Assembly (NCBI GenBank): GCA_040386075.1
Contig: JAZKGE010000013.1
Location: forward strand, 1 to 64,000
DNA from: UBA4416 sp040386075
GTDB taxonomy: Bacteria > Bacteroidota > Bacteroidia > B-17B0 > Aurantibacillaceae
Direction of reading: 5' to 3'
DNA length: 64,000 nucleotides
Shown piece by piece: positions 27,484-35,606 of this stretch; position 1 is the first letter of the stretch, and each line of letters starts with the position of its first letter. The notes under the pieces are model-generated. The model saw only the letters and a list, made by a program, of their open reading frames with translations. It was not told the origin of the DNA and ran no database searches. The position numbers and the translations under genes are program-made.

Positions 27484-28905
27484 ATTTTTGTTCCTATTTA
27501 AAACCGGCATTAGGTGATTAAGAATCTGATAAGGATTTTCCTTATCGTTACTTGCAAAGAACAAAAGAAACAATTCTCTTTTCTTAATATTATTAGTCCC
27601 TGTGTGGTTTTTATTTATTTCAAAATCAAGGGCTTTTAATAAATAGATAACGTGATTATACCCTTCCGGGTTTTCTATTTTTATTCTTCTGTGCACAATT
27701 TTCAGGGTTTTTTGTGCCTTATCAAAATCTCCTGCAAGCATATAAAAATAAGCAAGTGTGAGCTTGATATTAATGAACTGATGAAAACAGCTTTTCACAA
27801 CAAATTGATGATGTATCTTAGATAAACAGGAAATAGCAGTAGTATACTTTTTTTGATGAAAATAAACCATTGCGTTGTATAAATGCAGTGTTATTTCTGT
27901 ATTGGAATCGTGTGGATCATACAATAAATGATCGATATCAATTAACGTAAAATGATCTTTCTGTTTTCCGAATTCAGAACAAAATTTTAGTTTGGAAATT
28001 AAGAAATTTGAAACGAAACCTACGTGATTGTATAATAGAAAATTAGGGAATTGATCATTTATTTTTTCAAAATATTTATTAGCGGCTTTATAAGAACTGA
28101 TAGAGTAATAATATTCAAAACAAAGATAATCTAAAACGATCTCCCATTTTTTATAAACGATGGTCCAGGGTAGATCTTCAAAGATAGCACGTGTTTGCTG
28201 AAGCAATTCGTCGGTATTTGATTCAAAAGATTTATCCTTTTGAAAAAAAATATTCAAATGTAATTCCATCATATTGTGTATAATCTGAATTTGCCTGGAA
28301 TTACAAAAAGCATTAATATTTAATATTTCTTTTTTCAAAAATCGTAATTGCTCAAATATGGCATTTGATCTCGAGAAATCATACTGATTCATCAACCTGC
28401 AAAAATTACCAAGCACTTCCTCTGCCTTTTCAAGTGAAAGACTAAATGAAACTTGCTTATTATATAGCTGTGTATAATGGTAGTATTTATCTGAATTTAA
28501 ATGTATTTTTTTAAGAGCGCTATAAACAACCAATAACTCATTATGCATGTCAAACCGTTTCAGATCTTTTTCGAGTTTTAGTAAATATGCGACAGCAGTT
28601 TCTCTGGGTGTATTATAGCATAACTCAGGGACCTGTATCAATAATTTTAATGTCTTCTCCTTATCCGTAAATACATCAGACGACAAATTCTCCTGGATCT
28701 TATCATAGAGTCTGGATTTTAAAGCATACAATGAATTAGAGGATACTTTCAGTTCCTTCATTATCTCTTTATCCGTTAATTTTGATTTTTTATACGACTG
28801 AAATAGAAATAGAAAGCTGTCAGCTCTGTTCTTTGTTAAATTCTTTTCGATTTCACGATAATTCTCTTCCTCTAATTGAGTTATAACTTCTTTTAACTTA
28901 ATCAT
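27454..28905 (-). CDS. HTH-like plus helical-repeat protein
   Basis: 483 residues, no signal peptide. The N-terminal 80 residues contain a helix-turn-helix-like stretch (KLTDKEIMKELKVSSNSLYA at about 42-61, then LKSRLYDKIQ) with the shape of sigma-70 region 4 or LuxR HTHs. The remaining 400 residues are helical, with spaced aromatic residues and pairs such as YYHYTQLYNKQ and FYMLAGDFDKAQKTL, suggesting degenerate TPR-like repeats. A cytoplasmic protein that senses a partner through repeats and binds DNA or RNA polymerase through the HTH is one reading. It lies inside the signalling region but on its own transcript. Family not recognised. Confidence 0.7.
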   Translation of the reverse strand: MIKLKEVITQLEEENYREIEKNLTKNRADSFLFLFQSYKKSKLTDKEIMKELKVSSNSLYALKSRLYDKIQENLSSDVFTDKEKTLKLLIQVPELCYNTPRETAVAYLLKLEKDLKRFDMHNELLVVYSALKKIHLNSDKYYHYTQLYNKQVSFSLSLEKAEEVLGNFCRLMNQYDFSRSNAIFEQLRFLKKEILNINAFCNSRQIQIIHNMMELHLNIFFQKDKSFESNTDELLQQTRAIFEDLPWTIVYKKWEIVLDYLCFEYYYSISSYKAANKYFEKINDQFPNFLLYNHVGFVSNFLISKLKFCSEFGKQKDHFTLIDIDHLLYDPHDSNTEITLHLYNAMVYFHQKKYTTAISCLSKIHHQFVVKSCFHQFINIKLTLAYFYMLAGDFDKAQKTLKIVHRRIKIENPEGYNHVIYLLKALDFEINKNHTGTNNIKKRELFLLFFASNDKENPYQILNHLMPVLNRNKNLNLTKSLLS

Positions 28906-29190
28906 AATGGTTTTTTTTGATAAAACTATAGTTTAACAATTATAAAAATAGCCAAATAAATATCAAAAAATATACACAAAAAATGAATATTTAACCCTCA
29001 AATTTAAGAGCACCAAAACCTGAAAATCAATAAACATGGGATTTTCTTCAAAAAAAACGACGTTTTTTAGAAAAATCTTACATATCATATATTAACATTT
29101 GATTGCTCTTGATATAGAATATAATTAGAGTTTACTTTACCTAATTTTATTAGAATCATAAATCAATTTTAGACATTAGATAAACAAACA

Positions 29191-29343
29191 ATGAATCATT
29201 ATATATGTTCATTATTCACTACACACAAAAAACAACCTAGTTCTGCTTTAACGAAAATTACGCCAGTATACAAATTGGTATATCATGGACGTAACCGTTG
29301 TAAGAAAAAATTGCAAGCGCCCCACCTATTTAAGACCCTATGA
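29191..29343 (+). CDS. Possible small basic protein (50 aa) coupled to a receiver
   Basis: ATG at 29191 and stop TGA at 29341-29343. It overlaps the ATG of the next receiver gene (29340) as ATGA, the classic coupling arrangement. The product is basic and Lys/His-rich (MNHYICSLFTTHKKQP ... GRNRCKKKLQAPHLF) with no recognised family. In an AT-rich region an open stretch of 50 codons can arise by chance, so the coupling geometry is the main support. The preceding 285 bases (28906-29190), between the HTH/TPR gene and this ORF, show no gene, only AT-rich sequence and a short palindrome AAAAAACGACGTTTTTT near 29048. Confidence 0.3.
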   Translation: MNHYICSLFTTHKKQPSSALTKITPVYKLVYHGRNRCKKKLQAPHLFKTL

Positions 29344-29723
29344 TGTATAACTTAAAAAACAAACCTATCAGTATATTAGTTGTTGAAGATAACCATATAG
29401 ATACACTGATTGTTAAGACCTTATTGCAAAACCATTTTAATTTAGAAACAGTATCTACCGGACAGGAGGCGCTGAATATTATAGAAGAAATAAAATTCGA
29501 CATTATTTTAATGGATATCAAACTGGGACACGAAAGCCTGGACGGAACAACAGTAATGCGAATCATCAAAAGCAATGATAAATACAAGCACATAAAGATA
29601 TTTGCTGTTACAGCTTATGCCGAAAATGAAACTCAATTTATAACTGAAGGATTTGATGGGTTATATGTAAAACCTGTAATAAAAGAAGAAATATTTGAAT
29701 TTTTAGAGAAGAACATGAAATAA
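29340..29723 (+). CDS. Single-domain response regulator
   Basis: 127 residues. REC domain with VVEDNHIDT, phosphoacceptor in IILMDIKLG, VTAYA and K in YVKPVIKEE. Two ATGs in tandem start it. It is convergent with the PAS-rich kinase, whose stop is 4 bases away; such receiver/kinase neighbours often work together. LMDIKLG in place of MDxxMP is typical of receivers attached to PAS hybrid kinases. No output domain. Confidence 0.92.
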   Translation: MMYNLKNKPISILVVEDNHIDTLIVKTLLQNHFNLETVSTGQEALNIIEEIKFDIILMDIKLGHESLDGTTVMRIIKSNDKYKHIKIFAVTAYAENETQFITEGFDGLYVKPVIKEEIFEFLEKNMK

Positions 29724-29727
29724 TATA

Positions 29728-32367
29728 TTAATCTTCATTTCTGAATTTTAAAATAAAACTTGTTCCTTTATCAACTTCACTTGTTACATCAATAGTACTG
29801 CCAAGCGCTTCCAGTTGAGACCTTATTAAATAAAGTCCTAACCCCTTACCCTCTGAATTCTCATGAAATCGTTGATAAAGGTTAAATATTCTATCCTTGT
29901 ATTTTTCGAGATCGATTCCAATTCCATTATCCGTAAATGTTATAACGGTATACTCCCTTGTATTCTCTGAACTGATGTCGATCGTTAAATGACGTTTATT
30001 TGATCTATACTTGAACGCATTTGTAAATAAATTCATAAAAACACTCTCCAGATATGAGGCCGTAAAAGTAACAAAAGGGGAATTTCGAAAGTCACAATTT
30101 ATTGTCACTTCTTTGCCATCAGTTCTGACTCCTAATTGTTTAAGTGTTTTTCCCACTACATGATCTAAAGATATCTGTTCCTTCAAAACATTACTTTGAT
30201 CTTTAATGATCAAAACTTTTGAAAGATCCTTAACCGTTTCGTCAAACATTAAAGCAGATTGTTTGATTCCTTCCAAAACTTGTTTTAATGAAGGATCATC
30301 AACTTTATAGTGGTCGATAAGACTTGTTAAACCCAATAAATTAGCTATTGGGGCTCTTAAATTATGCGAAGTAACATACGAAAACTGTTTTAGATCTTTA
30401 TTATTCTGTAGCAACTCCGATATGATCTGCTCTCTTTCTAATTCGTTTTGCTTATATTCTGTCACGTCCCTTTCCACCGATATCCAATGAGTAAACCAGC
30501 CATTTTCGTTGGTCACAGGGGTTAAAGAAAAGTTAATCCAGAATTCTTCTCCATTTTTTTTATAATTTATGATAGTAACTTCACAGGGATTCCATTTTCT
30601 AATGGCCTCGCTCAATCGTTTCAATTCTTTTTTATCAGACTTAGGTCCTTGTAATATACGAGGCGTCTTTCCTATTACTTCATCAGGAGTATACCCTGTC
30701 ATTCTGGTAAATGCTTCGTTCACATACAATATCTTAGGCCCTGGCTCATCAAATGGTTCTGCCTCAGTGATCATGATCGAATCATTGGTGTTGGTAATAA
30801 CAGATTCCAATAACTTAAGGTGTTGCTCTTCGTTTTTTCTATCTGTAATATCCTGTAAATAGCCATACCACACAATAGTTCCATCCGCTCTTTTTTCGGG
30901 GGAAGAATTTCCTTTTACCCAGGATACTTTTTTATCATCCAAAATGATCCTATACTCCATATCCCAGTCTGATAAATATGTTTTAGAAGTTTCAATGGAT
31001 CTATAAAATTTTTCTACATCTTCTGGATGTACTTTAGAGAATGCCGGCGCAGCGTCCACTCTAAGTTGAGGAATATCTAAATATGGATTAATCTTATTTA
31101 TTCCACTACTTATATAAGGGAAACGCATTTTGCCTGAAGGATCAATTTCAAACTGGTAAATAGCTGCTGGAATTTTTGAAGTTAGTTTTTCAAATAACTC
31201 GAAGCTTTCCTTTAATTTAATTTGCGCATGTTTTTTTTCTGTAATATTTCGTCCATAACAGGCAACTCCAATAACATTTTGCTTATCAAAAATAGGATTC
31301 AAGCTGATCTCGAACCAGGTAACATCAGCACTCTCACTCACCAAAGACTGTATTTCCTGTTTAAAATATTCACCATTTAAAGCCCGCATATATAATGTTT
31401 TCCAAAATAAAATATCGTCTTCCGAAAATAAATTCACTTTGAGCAGGTTGTCTCCAACTTTAAAAATATGATCGGAATGATTTTTCTGGGAATTTAAAAA
31501 AGCAGTGTTTCCTGCCATCAATACAAAATCTTTGTTAGCGCTCCATATTAAATCGTCAGTGCTATTAATTAAAGCTTCCTTATCTCTTCTTTCAATTTCC
31601 TGTCGCAGATTCATGTTAACTTTATCTGTTACATTTCTCGACGTAATAAATATGCCAACTATGCTGCCACCAGAATCCAAGGCGGGTTTATACCGACTGT
31701 GAAAAAACAGTGAATTCTGATCTTTATCCAGAACCAATACTTCTTCGTCAACCGTTTCTCCGGAAAATACTCTTTCATAAATAATTTCAAGGGTTTCCTT
31801 TCTCTCCTCTCTTGCAAATCCTAATATAGGAAGACCTTTAGCGACTATTTTATCAAAGCATTTCTCGTATGTTGCTTTATACTCTTTATTAAATGATATT
31901 ATCTGAAGCTGTTTATTTAATAACACAAAACATTCTTCTGTATTGTCCAACAACAAAGCAATCTCTGCTTCCGCATTTCTTCTTTCTGTAATATCTATCA
32001 AAACTGTACTGGTTCTGGATTCACCACTTTCAGTTTTGAAAATAGCTGATGAAAATTCACAAGGAAATCTCTCACCACTTTTACGTATTCCAATTAATAT
32101 ACCTTTTGCTTTTCCCTCCGATTCCCGGATCTTTAATGCTGCGATCATTTCAGGATCTTCATGGTCAAAAATACGAGTCCTACCCAAATTCCGTAACTCA
32201 TCTAAACTGTATCCAAACATATCAACAGCGGCATTGTTTGCCTCTAAAATAGTTCCATCGGGTATTCCCAAAATAATAGCATTTATAGAACTCTCAAAAA
32301 GTGAAAGAAACATATTATCTTCTTTTTTAACACTTTCAATGCTACTGTGTTTCTTAATTTTTTCCAT
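29728..32367 (-). CDS. Multi-PAS histidine kinase
   Basis: 879 residues from ATG 32367; a GTG three codons upstream is the alternative. It has about five PAS/PAC repeats: about 18-130 (NAIILGIPDGTILEANNAA), 133-250, 262-385, 392-510, and 520-640 with NDSIMITEAEPFDEPGPKIL and GYTPDEVIGKTPRILQGP. The last resembles LOV-like PAS sequences but shows no GRNCRFLQ cysteine, so blue-light flavin binding is not supported. HisKA H-box is TSHNLRAPIANLLGL, and HATPase has DNGIGID and GKGLGLYL. No membrane helices: a cytoplasmic sensor of redox, small molecules or light. No receiver is attached; the adjacent receiver is the likely partner. Confidence 0.94.
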   Translation of the reverse strand: MEKIKKHSSIESVKKEDNMFLSLFESSINAIILGIPDGTILEANNAAVDMFGYSLDELRNLGRTRIFDHEDPEMIAALKIRESEGKAKGILIGIRKSGERFPCEFSSAIFKTESGESRTSTVLIDITERRNAEAEIALLLDNTEECFVLLNKQLQIISFNKEYKATYEKCFDKIVAKGLPILGFAREERKETLEIIYERVFSGETVDEEVLVLDKDQNSLFFHSRYKPALDSGGSIVGIFITSRNVTDKVNMNLRQEIERRDKEALINSTDDLIWSANKDFVLMAGNTAFLNSQKNHSDHIFKVGDNLLKVNLFSEDDILFWKTLYMRALNGEYFKQEIQSLVSESADVTWFEISLNPIFDKQNVIGVACYGRNITEKKHAQIKLKESFELFEKLTSKIPAAIYQFEIDPSGKMRFPYISSGINKINPYLDIPQLRVDAAPAFSKVHPEDVEKFYRSIETSKTYLSDWDMEYRIILDDKKVSWVKGNSSPEKRADGTIVWYGYLQDITDRKNEEQHLKLLESVITNTNDSIMITEAEPFDEPGPKILYVNEAFTRMTGYTPDEVIGKTPRILQGPKSDKKELKRLSEAIRKWNPCEVTIINYKKNGEEFWINFSLTPVTNENGWFTHWISVERDVTEYKQNELEREQIISELLQNNKDLKQFSYVTSHNLRAPIANLLGLTSLIDHYKVDDPSLKQVLEGIKQSALMFDETVKDLSKVLIIKDQSNVLKEQISLDHVVGKTLKQLGVRTDGKEVTINCDFRNSPFVTFTASYLESVFMNLFTNAFKYRSNKRHLTIDISSENTREYTVITFTDNGIGIDLEKYKDRIFNLYQRFHENSEGKGLGLYLIRSQLEALGSTIDVTSEVDKGTSFILKFRNED

Positions 32368-32641
32368 AAAATTCACTCGTGATACATCTTACAAGTTACG
32401 AAAACTAGCATTTGGTTTCTCGATGTTCTTATATAAAAAATAAGGGGGCATGTAAGATTTTACAGAAAAAAGTCACTTTATAATTCGAGTTTCCTGTAAA
32501 TCAACATATTGTTAAAAATGGATTAAAAAAAGCGGTGAATATTGCGATGCAAAATGTAAAAAAACGCATTAAATATGCTATTTTTATATCAGGAAGTTCC
32601 TTTTTTTTAACTAAAACCATAAATTTAAATTTAACAGCTGT

Positions 32642-34630
32642 ATGAAAAATATACTAATAGTGTTATCATTAACATTAAGTCATTTGATTTATAGCCAAAT
32701 AAATATAGAGTTAAAAGAAGAACAAACTAAAAACTGGACTGTAAATGACAGGCAAAAATTAAGCATAGCTGATAAATATTTTAATAATCAGGAATATCTT
32801 TTTGCAAGACCTATCTATGACAGTATTTATAAAAAACATAAAGCAAACATATATATAGGATACCTGTTAGGTTCCTGTAGTATTTTCGATTCACGTTATC
32901 AATCAAATTCAGAATCATTGATCAAAGCTGCTGAATCTATTAGATCTAAATTACCTGATTACGATTATTTTTTAGGAAGAGCATATTTGGTAAACGATAA
33001 ATTTACTGAGGCCATTGCTCAATTTGAAACCTATAAAAACAACCCATTGGATAAAGACACAAAAAGTGAAGTAGAACATCAGATCACAATTTGTAAAAGT
33101 GCTATCTCGCTAGAGAACAAAGCTTCTGTAGCCAATATTACAAACATAGGTACGCCTATTAATAGTGCGGGCTCTGAGTACACACCTGTATTTCCATCTA
33201 ACGAAAACTTCATGGTTTTTACATACCGTGGAGAACGCTCAATGGGGGGTAAACAAATACTACCTAACAGAGTAGATGAAAAGAATGGTATTTATTTTGA
33301 AGATATTATGATCGCTCATAAAAATGAAAGAAACAACTGGACAGAGCCAATTCCTATTACATCTATTAATACCAACGGACATGATGCTGTAGTACATATT
33401 TCTCATGATGGACAAAAACTATTTATTTATAGAAATGTAGGTGTTGGGAGCGGCGATATATTTATAAGCAAATTGGATGGGGCAAACTGGACCATTCCTG
33501 AAAAAGTGAAAGGCATCAATTCAAATTTCTGGGAAGGCAGCGTTTGCTTATCACCTGATGAAAAAATCATTTATTTTTCATCCGAACGTCAGGGTGGCTT
33601 TGGAGGAAGAGATATTTATTTTGCGCAGATGATGCCAGACGGCAGTTGGGGTAACGTAAAAAACCTGGGTCCTGAGATCAACACTAAAGATGATGAAGAC
33701 GCCCCTTTTATTCATTCAGATGGAAAAACTTTATTTTTCGCTTCTACCGGATACAATACAATGGGTGGTTATGATATTTTTAGAAGCGAATTAAAACAGG
33801 GAAAATGGACGATGCCCTATAATGTAGGGAAACCCGTTAATACCAAACAGGATGATAAATTTTATGTGGTATCATCAGATGGTGAAAGAGGCTATTATTC
33901 TTCAGAGAAAAAAGACGGGTTTGGGCAACAGGATATTTATATTGTTGAACCCGGGTTATTTGGAAAACCCACAGCTGTTGTTTTGGTAACCGGTATTGTT
34001 ACGTATGACAATGCGCCTGTTAAAGCAGATATCTTTGTACGTTCAAAATTAAATCGCAAAGACCTTTCAAGCGTGTTTAATTCTAATTCGGTAAACGGCG
34101 GCTACCTCATTAACTTGCCATCAGGTAATGAATATGAGATTGTTTACAAACATCTGAATACAACTTTAACAAAAGATATTTCAACGGCTAAAGTAGATTC
34201 ATTTGCCAGAATTGAAATAGACGCAGAATTATTTTCAGACGAATACCAAAAATTAAATTTCGCAAAAATTGATTCATCTGCATTTAAAAATGAGAGCTTA
34301 TCAAATTTAAATCTAACTAACGAACAATTTTTGGAAAAGTATGGTAACACAGTTGTAGACAGTTTATACTACTTGGTTCAAATTGGCGCTTATAAAATGT
34401 ATGAGAATTTTAATTATTCAAAACTAATAGGTTTACCCAAAGCTCTTCGTAAAACATTTTCAGACAATATAACCCGTTTTACCTTAGGGTCTTACAAAAC
34501 ATTGAATGAAACAAATGAGATATTATTGAAAGCAAAAAAGAATGGAATCAAGGATGCCTTTATATTGGCAGTTTATAAAGGCGAGCGTTACTATTTTAAA
34601 GAACTTCTAAATCAACATATTATAAAATGA
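32642..34630 (+). CDS. PorE-like paralogue with SPOR-like C-terminus
   Basis: 662 residues: signal peptide 1-19 (MKNILIVLSLTLSHLIYS), TPR-like helices (about 35-155), PD40 propeller (about 165-440: IYFSSERQGGFGGRDIYFAQ, TLFFASTGYNTMGGYDIF), a carboxypeptidase-regulatory-like module (about 450-530), then instead of OmpA a SPOR-like fold (about 580-655: YYLVQIGAYKMYENF ... RFTLGSYKTLNETNEILLKA). SPOR domains bind denuded glycan strands, so the wall-binding module seems to have been exchanged relative to the paralogue at 15851-17818. A periplasmic/outer-membrane scaffold is likely. It stands alone in front of a strong terminator; the 265 bases upstream hold no gene. Confidence 0.85.
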   Translation: MKNILIVLSLTLSHLIYSQINIELKEEQTKNWTVNDRQKLSIADKYFNNQEYLFARPIYDSIYKKHKANIYIGYLLGSCSIFDSRYQSNSESLIKAAESIRSKLPDYDYFLGRAYLVNDKFTEAIAQFETYKNNPLDKDTKSEVEHQITICKSAISLENKASVANITNIGTPINSAGSEYTPVFPSNENFMVFTYRGERSMGGKQILPNRVDEKNGIYFEDIMIAHKNERNNWTEPIPITSINTNGHDAVVHISHDGQKLFIYRNVGVGSGDIFISKLDGANWTIPEKVKGINSNFWEGSVCLSPDEKIIYFSSERQGGFGGRDIYFAQMMPDGSWGNVKNLGPEINTKDDEDAPFIHSDGKTLFFASTGYNTMGGYDIFRSELKQGKWTMPYNVGKPVNTKQDDKFYVVSSDGERGYYSSEKKDGFGQQDIYIVEPGLFGKPTAVVLVTGIVTYDNAPVKADIFVRSKLNRKDLSSVFNSNSVNGGYLINLPSGNEYEIVYKHLNTTLTKDISTAKVDSFARIEIDAELFSDEYQKLNFAKIDSSAFKNESLSNLNLTNEQFLEKYGNTVVDSLYYLVQIGAYKMYENFNYSKLIGLPKALRKTFSDNITRFTLGSYKTLNETNEILLKAKKNGIKDAFILAVYKGERYYFKELLNQHIIK

Positions 34631-34635
34631 TCAGT

Positions 34636-34680
34636 AAACCTATTCCACTTACGATCAATAAGTAGAATAGGTTTGTTTTT
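34636..34680 (+). terminator. Intrinsic terminator
   Basis: AAACCTATTC (34636-34645) pairs with GAATAGGTTT (34665-34674); a single mismatch separates it from an inner ACTTA/TAAGT stem. GTTTTT follows. It ends the PorE-like paralogue; the convergent phenylalanine hydroxylase stop lies at 34679. Confidence 0.88.
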
Positions 34681-35425
34681 AGTTGCTCATCTCTAATAAG
34701 TTTTCTTCAAGCAATGATTCAATATGAGGCAATGAATCATATAATTGCTGAAATGAATCGATCACGAAATAAATTTCCTGAAAAACATCTGTTCTGTAAT
34801 CAGTAGTGAAAATCGTTTGAATATCAAAAGGCATTTGTTTAGCATTAGCGCTTAAGCAGTGTTTGGTTTCACCTTTGGAGGATATGATCCCAGCCCCGTA
34901 TATTTTCAAATGACCTGCTTCTCTGATCAATCCAAACTCGATCGTAAACCAGTATATGCGCCCTAACAGTTCTATGGCCTTTGGATTATCTATATTTTTT
35001 AAAGCTATATCACTGATGCCCTTAAAAAAATTAACATAAGCTTTATTACTCAATAAAGGCACATGCCCAAATACGTCATGAAACATATCAGGTTCTTCAA
35101 GATAATCGAGCTGTTCCATTGTTCGCAACCAACATGTAGCCGTAAATTTCTTTTGTGACAAAAGATCAAAAAAATCTTTTTGCGGGCTGATATTAGGAAC
35201 TACCTGCAACGACCATAATGTCAATGATCGTAATATCTCATTAACTTCTTTAAAGTCAGGTATCTTATCCGACCTGAAATCAACTGATTCAAGCGCTTTT
35301 AGATACTCAGCCGATACAATTGGTTTTAGCAGATCTAACTGTCGGTCGAATAAGATTTTCCATACTTCAAAGTCTTGCTTTGTGTAATTACTGTAGATCT
35401 GTTCTGTTGGTCTCTTTGTTTCCAT
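34679..35425 (-). CDS. phhA: Phenylalanine 4-monooxygenase
   Basis: 248 residues, the size of bacterial single-domain phenylalanine hydroxylases. The iron ligands are visible: H116 and H121 in FHDVFGHVPLL and E163 in FTIEFGLIRE. It converts phenylalanine to tyrosine with O2 and a pterin cofactor in the cytoplasm. There is no pterin carbinolamine dehydratase neighbour and no tyrosine-catabolism gene in the window. The ATG at 35425 lies 28 bases after a hairpin terminator and 87 bases after the stop of a 21-codon leader ORF with five Tyr codons in a row, so expression is predicted to rise when charged tRNA-Tyr is scarce. That would make this a tyrosine-biosynthetic enzyme rather than a catabolic one. 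Confidence 0.96.
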   Translation of the reverse strand: METKRPTEQIYSNYTKQDFEVWKILFDRQLDLLKPIVSAEYLKALESVDFRSDKIPDFKEVNEILRSLTLWSLQVVPNISPQKDFFDLLSQKKFTATCWLRTMEQLDYLEEPDMFHDVFGHVPLLSNKAYVNFFKGISDIALKNIDNPKAIELLGRIYWFTIEFGLIREAGHLKIYGAGIISSKGETKHCLSANAKQMPFDIQTIFTTDYRTDVFQEIYFVIDSFQQLYDSLPHIESLLEENLLEMSN

Positions 35426-35452
35426 TTGTTGTGATTATTAAAAATTAAACAT

Positions 35453-35480
35453 AAAAAAACCCGCTCCTTATGGAACGGGT
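35453..35480 (-). terminator. Attenuator terminator in the phhA leader
   Basis: On minus-strand RNA, ACCCGUUCC (35480-35472) pairs with GGAGCGGGU (35467-35459) around AUAA. This gives nine pairs including one U-G wobble, followed by a U run (35459-35453). It lies between the leader ORF and phhA. Its left arm can alternatively pair with the leader ORF itself. Confidence 0.9.
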
Positions 35481-35536
35481 TATAAATTATTATTCGAAGT
35501 GTTTTAGCTAACTATGAACAATATATTACCATTCCA
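35471..35536 (-). promoter_or_regulatory. Predicted antiterminator pairing (phhA attenuator)
   Basis: UGGAAUGG (35536-35529, leader codons 14-17) can pair over all 8 bases (one U-G) with CCGUUCCA (35478-35471), which is the left arm of the terminator. The two structures are mutually exclusive. A ribosome stalled on Tyr codons 5-9 leaves UGGAAUGG free, favouring antitermination; a ribosome reaching the UAG at 35514 would cover part of it, favouring termination. Confidence 0.75.
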
Positions 35537-35577
35537 ATGGGATTCATCAGATAATAGTAATAATAAGTGTTGTTCAT
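35512..35577 (-). CDS. Tyrosine-rich leader peptide of phhA
   Basis: A 21-codon ORF (ATG 35577-35575, TAG 35514-35512) begins MNNTYYYYYL. Codons 5-9 are TAT TAT TAC TAT TAT and a sixth Tyr is near the end. Use of both synonymous codons argues against a simple triplet-repeat accident. It lies just upstream of a terminator and the gene for the enzyme that makes tyrosine, and has no Phe codons. This is the layout of the trp, his and phe leader peptides: the peptide itself is probably discarded and its translation senses Tyr-tRNA. It starts only 30 bases after the stop of the CAP/OmpA gene. Confidence 0.85.
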   Translation of the reverse strand: MNNTYYYYYLMNPIGMVIYCS

Positions 35578-35590
35578 TTTATTCATCATT

Positions 35591-35598
35591 CAAATATA
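35591..35598 (-). promoter_or_regulatory. -7 promoter element TAnnTTTG for the phhA leader
   Basis: TATATTTG on the minus strand matches the Bacteroidota -7 consensus TAnnTTTG and lies 13 bases before the leader ATG, predicting a very short 5' untranslated region. I do not see a good -33 TTG at the usual distance, so strength is uncertain. Confidence 0.5.
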
Positions 35599-35606
35599 TA
35601 AATTAA

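Noticed and set aside
29728..32367. Blue-light LOV domain in the multi-PAS kinase (GKTPRILQGP)
   Set aside because: The flavin-binding cysteine motif GxNCRFLQ is absent; the similarity is general to this PAS class.
19630..32367. Defence island (E1-like protein suggesting a CBASS/Bil-type ubiquitin-like system)
   Set aside because: No E2, JAB peptidase, ubiquitin-like protein, cyclase or effector gene is present; all neighbours are two-component proteins.
35512..35577. Leader ORF as a chance TAT repeat
   Set aside because: The run uses both TAT and TAC, sits between a promoter-like element and a terminator, and its 3' part pairs with the terminator arm; together this is unlikely by chance.
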